DNA of 64,000 nucleotides, from NCBI RefSeq assembly GCF_036231945.1, contig NZ_CP109599.1:1674001-1738000 (forward strand), in the 5' to 3' direction. Origin of the DNA: Streptomyces sp. NBC_01429 (GTDB taxonomy: Bacteria; Actinomycetota; Actinomycetes; Streptomycetales; Streptomycetaceae). The stretch's first letter is position 1. Each line of letters begins with the position of its first letter. Shown piece after piece: positions 59,151 through 64,000 of the stretch. A model generated the notes under the pieces. The model was not told the origin of the DNA. It did not search any database and worked only from the letters and a program-made list of their open reading frames with translations. A program made the translations under genes and the position numbers.

Positions 59151-62100
59151 TCAGCTGCTGCTGGGGACCTCAGTGGGGAAGTCGAACATCGCGTTGGCCA
59201 GCTTCCCGACCTGGATTTCGTCGAGCGCTCCCTGGAAGGCCCATGCGTCGTCGATCGATCCGGCGAAGTACTCGCCCCACTTGCCGGCCGTTTTGGCCCT
59301 CCCGACCTGGAGGGACTTGCTCGCCTTGAATGTCAGGACGTTGTCGGCCCAGGAGATGAGGTCCTCGCAGGCCGTGTCATCCGTATCGCCGTCGCCGTCA
59401 CCGCACGCGATCTCCTGGAGCATGCCGTTGACGTACAGGCGGGCTTCCTTGGCGAAGCCGTCGTAGACGACCGCGAGGTGGTTCCAGTCGCGCACGTCGT
59501 AGAACTCGGTGTTGCTGACCTGCTGAACAGCCGTGCTCGTGCCGTCGGAGTCCGGAATGGAGAGCTGCCAGCGGCCAAGGCCGTCTGGTTCCTTGGGATC
59601 CGGTACGAAGCGGATGTTGAACGCGCTCTGACTCGTCCCCTCACCGCTCATGAGGGCAACCGGGTGATCCGGAGTCGCCGCACCCTGGGCCCACGCCGTG
59701 ACCGTGAAGCTGACGCTGGTGTCGATGGGCATGACGCTCGTGCCCGCCGAGCCGTTGACACCGTCGAGTTCCAGACCGGACATGTCGACCCAGCCGGCGC
59801 CGAGCCGCGCGCCCCCGGACAACGTCATGGCGTTCTTCTGGTCGGAGAGGTCGGGCGTGGTGACAGGTGTGGTGCCGGTCGTCGATTCGAAGTTCCACCG
59901 GCCCTTGAGAACCGCCCGCTGCTTGAACAACTGCTGCGCCTCGTCGTCGGCGATCACCCGGTCATAGACACGGATATCGTCGATCTGCCCGGGCAGATAC
60001 TGGCTGACACTGCCGCTCCCGGTCGTCAGCGCGCCCGCCTGCACCGGCCCGCCCGCGTACCACGGGCTGGACTGGGCGACGCTGCCGACCTTGGCACCGT
60101 TGACGTAGAGCGTCAGGGTGTCGGCAGTGGGGTCGTGCACACCGACCAGATGCACCCAGTCCCCCGCTCGCGGAGCGGGCGCCGAGTCGGCCTGCAGTAT
60201 CCGGACCTGGCTGGAGTCAGCGGTGTCCGCCGCGTACTGCATGAAGCCCCACCGGTTGAACGTCTTGGAGTAATACAGCTGGAACCCCGGCCTGTTGACA
60301 CCCATCTGCGCGACGACCGTCGCCGCCGCTCCGGGGATCCTGTCCAGCTTGGCCCAGGCCGAGACGGCGAAGGGGCGCTGCGTGTCCACATGCGGCGCCG
60401 CCGTACGGGCATAGCCGCTGCCGCCCAGCGTCAGTGAGTTGCCGGCCACGCCCGGGGCGCCGAGCTTCGCATCCCCGACCAGCGAGAGGGGCTGTGCGTC
60501 GGCGTGCCCGACCACCTGCGTAGCACCGGCCTCCTCGTCCAGCGGGAAGATCGTACGGGCGGTTCGGCCGTTGCCGATCGACTCCTGCCGGAAGAGGTTG
60601 CCGACCTCGGCGGCGGAGACAGGCTTGTCGAAGAGCCGCAGATCATCGATGGTTCCCGGGAAGAAATTCTTCACCGTACCGTTCAGCTCGGTGGCTCCGA
60701 TCCGCAGTCCCCGACGCGCGTCCCAGGCCGTGGTGTACGGGGTCTGGCCGACCAGTTTCCCGTCGATGTAGAGCTGAAGCTCCTTGGCGCCTCCGGAGTA
60801 GACCCCCACCAGGTGCGTCCACTTGTCCACACTCACACCACCGGCGGTGGGCGCCATGGCCCGTGCGATGGACGCACCAGGTGTGTCGGACGTGTACTGG
60901 TTGAACACCCAACGGTTGTAGCCCTGGGAGTAGTACACCTCGAAACCTGGTGAGTTGTTGCCGGGCTGAGCCGCGATCACCGCCGCCCCGTCCGGAATAC
61001 GGTCCAGCTTCACCCACACCGACACACTGAAACCGTTGGACGTGTTGACCGTCGGGATATCCGCAGACGCGTACCCGCTGGTGCCGTCCAACCCCAGAGC
61101 CGTGCCGGACTTCCCGGCCGCGCCCAGCGTTGTGCCCCCGTACAGGCTGGCGACGCGGGCGCCCGAGGTGCCCTCCGCGCGCGTGGCGCCGGCCGGTTCG
61201 TCCAGTTGCCACATCGCGCGCTCGGGCTGGCCCGCCTTCACCCGGTACTGGTAGGTACGGATCTCGCTGCCGTTGCCGGCGGTATCGAATGCCTGAGCCG
61301 TAACGAAGTTCACCCCCGGCTCGGAGGGCAGCAACTGGACAGTCTTCGCCGCACCCGCGCTGGTGGAGACAGTGTTCTTCGACGAGGGATCGCGGTTGAT
61401 TCCGTACCAGTACTTGACGACGTCATTGTCGGACGCCTTCAGCGTGAACGCTCCGTACTTGCCCACCCCGTCCAGCCACGGGTCCTCCGGATCCTCCGGG
61501 TTGGAGGCCGGATAATCACCCGAGGAAACCGTCGGCGCCTTCGGCACACTGGTGTCATAGACGAAATAGCAGCCGGTCGGTGTACCCGCCGTGGACCACG
61601 GCGAGTACTGGGCTCCGTCGTAGGAGCGCACGTACCAATGCACCCGTTTGTTGGGCGGAATCGACGAGGGCAGACTCACCGAGAAGCTCGAGCCCGACTT
61701 CTTCGACGTGGTCAGCGACGGAGTCCACCGGGCCACCACGCCCTTGCCGTCACCGGAGTCCCATGCGGCCCTGAACTGCACCGCCACATTATCTCCGTCG
61801 GGGTCCGTCACCTTGTTCGCGGAGATCTTTCCCAAAGTCCGCACCCGGGCCGCGTCCGCAGGCTTCTTGCACGTCCCGCCGTACTCCATCGTCAACTGCG
61901 ACATCTTGATCTGCGGCGGAGGCTGGTTGTACCGAACCCGCAGCGACGCCTTGTTCGAGAAGCGCTTCCACGCCTTGGCGTCCGTTTCGCTGGCAGCCTG
62001 GAGACCGAACGTCATCGTCGCCGCCTTGCCGCTCGCGGCCTCCTGAACAGCGGACTTGATGTCGAACTCCGCGTCCTTGGCTGCGCAGCCGGTGTATCCG

Positions 62101-63428
62101 TAGGCGAACGACTTCGTTGCCAGATGCTTGATCCAGAAACCGGCGGCCTTCTGCGAATTCCAGGTGGTGGAGGCTGAGATGTCCTTCGTCCGCCACAACT
62201 CGACGCTGCGCGCGTCGCAGGACGCCGACCAGGTATTGGGCACGGTGAACTCGGCGCTCAGGATGGTCTTGCCGGCGAACTTCGAGGTGGGAATCCGGTA
62301 AAAAAGGCGCTTGGTGTCGTTCGGCTGACAGTAGGACCAGTTGCAGTAGCCCATCCCGGCATCCGAAGCACCGTTGAACTTCCACTGCGGCGACGACGCC
62401 CAGTATTCCGACGCCATCGTCCACGCAGAGGCGCGCGGCGTGTACCACATCGGGTCGATGAACACCGGATACACCGTGTCGTCGCCCGACAGCACATCCG
62501 CGTCCGGCGTCAGCACCAGAGCGTCACCGCTCGCCGGCAACTCCACACCTACGGGAGCGAGCTTTCCCGACTCCCCGGCTGCCGGCTCCCCGTCGCCCGA
62601 ACCGGTCGCTTCGCCCGCGGCGGCCGTCCGCAACCGAGCGGGCGCTGCGGTCTCTTCCCCGGACGGCATGCTGGAATCCCACATCATCGGCTTGGGTGCC
62701 TCGAACACCGCGCCCTTGGCCCCGTGGTCAACGGCCTCCAGGCCGCCCTCCGCCGTCTCCTTCACGTCCACGCCCTCGGCGGCGAGGTCCAGACGCAACG
62801 CGGCGAGCTTCTCACTCGCCGCCGCCTCAGCCGACTTCACCACCAGCAGCTGCGTGAACCCGTCCTCCTGCGCCCCCATCCGCAGATCGACCCCAGGAAG
62901 GACCTCCCGGTACGTAGCCGTGGAATCGGTCAACTGCGGTACGGGAAGCGGACCGGGCCACGACAGCGCGACCTCACGCCCCGCCTTCTCCATCCGCACC
63001 AACGGCCCACTGCCACCGCCGGAGAACCGGATTCCCACCGTGCTCGCCTTGGGAGCGACCGTCCCGTCCACCCTCTTGGCCAGGTCGGTATCGATCGGCC
63101 GCCACTCACCATCCACCCGGGCCCGCACGGGACGCAGATACTCACGCGCCTCCAGCGAACCATCCGGCTGGGCGTACACATCACTGTGCTCCCCCCGGAG
63201 CGAACCGACCTCAACCGGCTTGCCGGAACGTTTCGCCTCAACCAGTGCACCGGCCGTCGTAGTCCGACCCGCCTCATCCGCGGACGCCTGAACCGGCTTC
63301 GACTCCCGCACCGGCGGCTGCGCGACGGCTGGCAGAGCAGTCCCGGGAACAAGCCCCACCGCCAACGCGGACACCAGACCACACGCCAGAGCGGCAACGA
63401 CCGCTCTACCAGCGCGACGCCTCTTCAC
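59151..63428 (-). CDS. Large secreted LamG / DNRLRE-type protein of the toxin locus
   Basis: About 1425 residues from a GTG at 63428. Signal peptide: RAVVAALACGLVSALAVGLVPGTALPAVA. The N-terminal half has a beta-rich DNRLRE-like region (LFYRIPTSKFAGKTILSAEFTVPNTWSASCDARSVELWRT). The C-terminal half has at least three LamG-like jelly rolls, each with SVSVWVKLDRIP..., WTHLVGVYSGGAKELQLYIDGKLVG and PGTIDDLRLFDKPVSAAEV-type cores (about 60.8, 60.2 and 59.4 kb). Such proteins bind sugars or surfaces and sit directly upstream of RHS toxins in actinobacteria; a delivery, adhesion or assembly role is inferred. GGGGGAGG is upstream but at long spacing, so the start could be earlier (63461 or 63491). 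Confidence 0.8.
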   Translation of the reverse strand: MKRRRAGRAVVAALACGLVSALAVGLVPGTALPAVAQPPVRESKPVQASADEAGRTTTAGALVEAKRSGKPVEVGSLRGEHSDVYAQPDGSLEAREYLRPVRARVDGEWRPIDTDLAKRVDGTVAPKASTVGIRFSGGGSGPLVRMEKAGREVALSWPGPLPVPQLTDSTATYREVLPGVDLRMGAQEDGFTQLLVVKSAEAAASEKLAALRLDLAAEGVDVKETAEGGLEAVDHGAKGAVFEAPKPMMWDSSMPSGEETAAPARLRTAAAGEATGSGDGEPAAGESGKLAPVGVELPASGDALVLTPDADVLSGDDTVYPVFIDPMWYTPRASAWTMASEYWASSPQWKFNGASDAGMGYCNWSYCQPNDTKRLFYRIPTSKFAGKTILSAEFTVPNTWSASCDARSVELWRTKDISASTTWNSQKAAGFWIKHLATKSFAYGYTGCAAKDAEFDIKSAVQEAASGKAATMTFGLQAASETDAKAWKRFSNKASLRVRYNQPPPQIKMSQLTMEYGGTCKKPADAARVRTLGKISANKVTDPDGDNVAVQFRAAWDSGDGKGVVARWTPSLTTSKKSGSSFSVSLPSSIPPNKRVHWYVRSYDGAQYSPWSTAGTPTGCYFVYDTSVPKAPTVSSGDYPASNPEDPEDPWLDGVGKYGAFTLKASDNDVVKYWYGINRDPSSKNTVSTSAGAAKTVQLLPSEPGVNFVTAQAFDTAGNGSEIRTYQYRVKAGQPERAMWQLDEPAGATRAEGTSGARVASLYGGTTLGAAGKSGTALGLDGTSGYASADIPTVNTSNGFSVSVWVKLDRIPDGAAVIAAQPGNNSPGFEVYYSQGYNRWVFNQYTSDTPGASIARAMAPTAGGVSVDKWTHLVGVYSGGAKELQLYIDGKLVGQTPYTTAWDARRGLRIGATELNGTVKNFFPGTIDDLRLFDKPVSAAEVGNLFRQESIGNGRTARTIFPLDEEAGATQVVGHADAQPLSLVGDAKLGAPGVAGNSLTLGGSGYARTAAPHVDTQRPFAVSAWAKLDRIPGAAATVVAQMGVNRPGFQLYYSKTFNRWGFMQYAADTADSSQVRILQADSAPAPRAGDWVHLVGVHDPTADTLTLYVNGAKVGSVAQSSPWYAGGPVQAGALTTGSGSVSQYLPGQIDDIRVYDRVIADDEAQQLFKQRAVLKGRWNFESTTGTTPVTTPDLSDQKNAMTLSGGARLGAGWVDMSGLELDGVNGSAGTSVMPIDTSVSFTVTAWAQGAATPDHPVALMSGEGTSQSAFNIRFVPDPKEPDGLGRWQLSIPDSDGTSTAVQQVSNTEFYDVRDWNHLAVVYDGFAKEARLYVNGMLQEIACGDGDGDTDDTACEDLISWADNVLTFKASKSLQVGRAKTAGKWGEYFAGSIDDAWAFQGALDEIQVGKLANAMFDFPTEVPSSS

Positions 63429-63788
63429 AGAGACATCACACCTCCCCCGAACCGAACCCACGAATCCATCTCCGCCCCACAGAAAACACACAACTCCAGA
63501 GAGTTAAGGCTTCTAGCACAGAGTTGTCAATAGTGATCATCGTCACGGTGAGGTAAAGAGCAGAAGCGGCGGGTGAAGGCGATGCCGCCAGCGCGATCCT
63601 TCCACCAGACAAAAACCCACACCGGCTTCTGACTCCGAGGTGCCTCATCCGACTCCGCCCACCGAGTCCGCGAAGCCGACCGACCCGCACCAGCGGAGCC
63701 TGCATCCCCATAGCGGCCGCATACATAGCGAGGCCGCAACGCGAGCGACCCAAGGTACGCGAGCGCCCGGAACCTGGGTCCTCGTACG
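63429..63788. other. Intergenic region upstream of the toxin locus
   Basis: 360 bases between the doc stop and the LamG-protein start. It contains the promoter at 63502-63530 and a short AT-rich stretch around 63480-63545. The remainder has no convincing gene on either strand. Confidence 0.55.
63502..63530 (-). promoter_or_regulatory. Candidate promoter of the LamG/RHS toxin operon
   Basis: On the minus strand TTGACA (63525-63530) is followed after 17 bases by TTAACT (63502-63507), in the AT-rich part of the upstream region. It would give a leader of roughly 70 bases before the GTG at 63428. Confidence 0.5.
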
Positions 63789-64000
63789 TCAGGAAACGGG
63801 GAACCAAGCCGCCAGGCGCTTGGCAATGACTGGCACATCGATGTTGTCCTGCGCGACGTCCTCGACGAACGGGCCGGCCGTGGAGACGTGCGGCGGAACG
63901 GTACTGGCACTGACGCCGTTGAACCGCAGGAAGACGCGCATGGCGAGCCAGGCGGTGCGCTTGTTGCCGTCGATCAGCGCGTGATTGCGGGCAACGGAGT
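63789..64000 (-). CDS. doc: Doc (death-on-curing, Fic-family) toxin, 3' part
   Basis: About 70 codons enter from the right edge and end at TGA (63789). They contain the Fic/Doc active-site motif as VARNHALIDGNKRTAWLAMRVFLRFNG, where the H-x-x-x-D-G-N-K-R series is complete, although the usual phenylalanine after the histidine is leucine. The tail AQDNIDVPVIAKRLAAWFPVS is typical of Doc C-termini. Doc toxins phosphorylate EF-Tu and are paired with a Phd-type antitoxin upstream, which here would be beyond the window. The 5' part is not visible. Confidence 0.85.
   Translation of the reverse strand, partial: SVARNHALIDGNKRTAWLAMRVFLRFNGVSASTVPPHVSTAGPFVEDVAQDNIDVPVIAKRLAAWFPVS

Noticed and set aside
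63436..63910. Overlapping minus-strand frames between doc and the LamG gene
   Set aside because: They are arginine-rich shadow or intergenic frames. The true coding frame at the edge is the Doc C-terminus ending at 63789.

Overview
The window is very GC-rich actinobacterial DNA with strong third-position GC bias, GTG and TTG starts, and many ATGA/GTGA stop-start overlaps. The gene content points to Streptomyces or a close relative: a SepF paralogue, DUF6099 and DUF5954 proteins, an AfsA/ScbA-ScbR-type pair, sugar ABC importers without their own ATPase, a RepSA-type integrative element, and an RHS/YD toxin locus. No rRNA, tRNA or CRISPR array was seen.

Layout. 0-5.6 kb: the 5' part of hen1 (RNA repair) at the left edge, then homocysteine methyltransferase, a luciferase-like oxidoreductase, a DUF6099 protein, a MazG-like pyrophosphohydrolase coupled to an AAA-type ATPase, and a SepF-like protein, all on the minus strand. 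5.6-13.4 kb: a predicted LacI-controlled oligosaccharide system with an amylo-alpha-1,6-glucosidase-like enzyme diverging from a LacI regulator, a binding protein, two permeases and a GH114-like lipoprotein. Two mirror-image operators sit in the divergent promoter. 13.4-18 kb: DUF5954, a small conserved protein, a HAD phosphatase with a clear promoter, and a divergent gamma-butyrolactone synthase/receptor pair. 18-29.8 kb: a LacI regulator and a complete myo-inositol catabolic operon (iolC fused to an aldolase-like domain, iolB, iolD, mmsA, an iolE-like gene, iolT, iolG, an iolH-like gene). 29.9-31.8 kb: a LysR regulator diverging from a nitrilase. 31.9-33.1 kb: a secreted LysM/transglycosylase preceded by a c-di-AMP (ydaO) riboswitch and a CRP-like palindrome. 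33.6-44.4 kb: an operon for an unidentified sugar or polyol, with binding protein, zinc dehydrogenase, FGGY kinase, SorC/DeoR-type regulator, ABC ATPase, permease, DeoC aldolase, an aldehyde dehydrogenase and a second aldehyde-dehydrogenase-like protein without catalytic residues.

44.4-51.3 kb is a scarred, mobile-element-associated zone. An hxlR/MFS pair has lost both 5' ends and the MFS gene is also frameshifted; a LuxR regulator is truncated; a RepSA-type initiator is frameshifted; xis and int are intact. 51.3-64 kb is a polymorphic-toxin locus on the minus strand: barstar-type immunity protein, a ~2290-residue secreted RHS/YD protein ending in a Hint protease-like domain and a barnase-like RNase tip, a ~1430-residue LamG/DNRLRE-type secreted protein, and the 3' end of a doc (Fic-family) toxin gene at the right edge.

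Themes: three carbon-uptake modules each with a dedicated local regulator, unusually frequent short tandem duplications at gene junctions (several carry the downstream ribosome-binding site), and an accessory right half built from a degenerate integrated element next to a toxin/immunity cassette.
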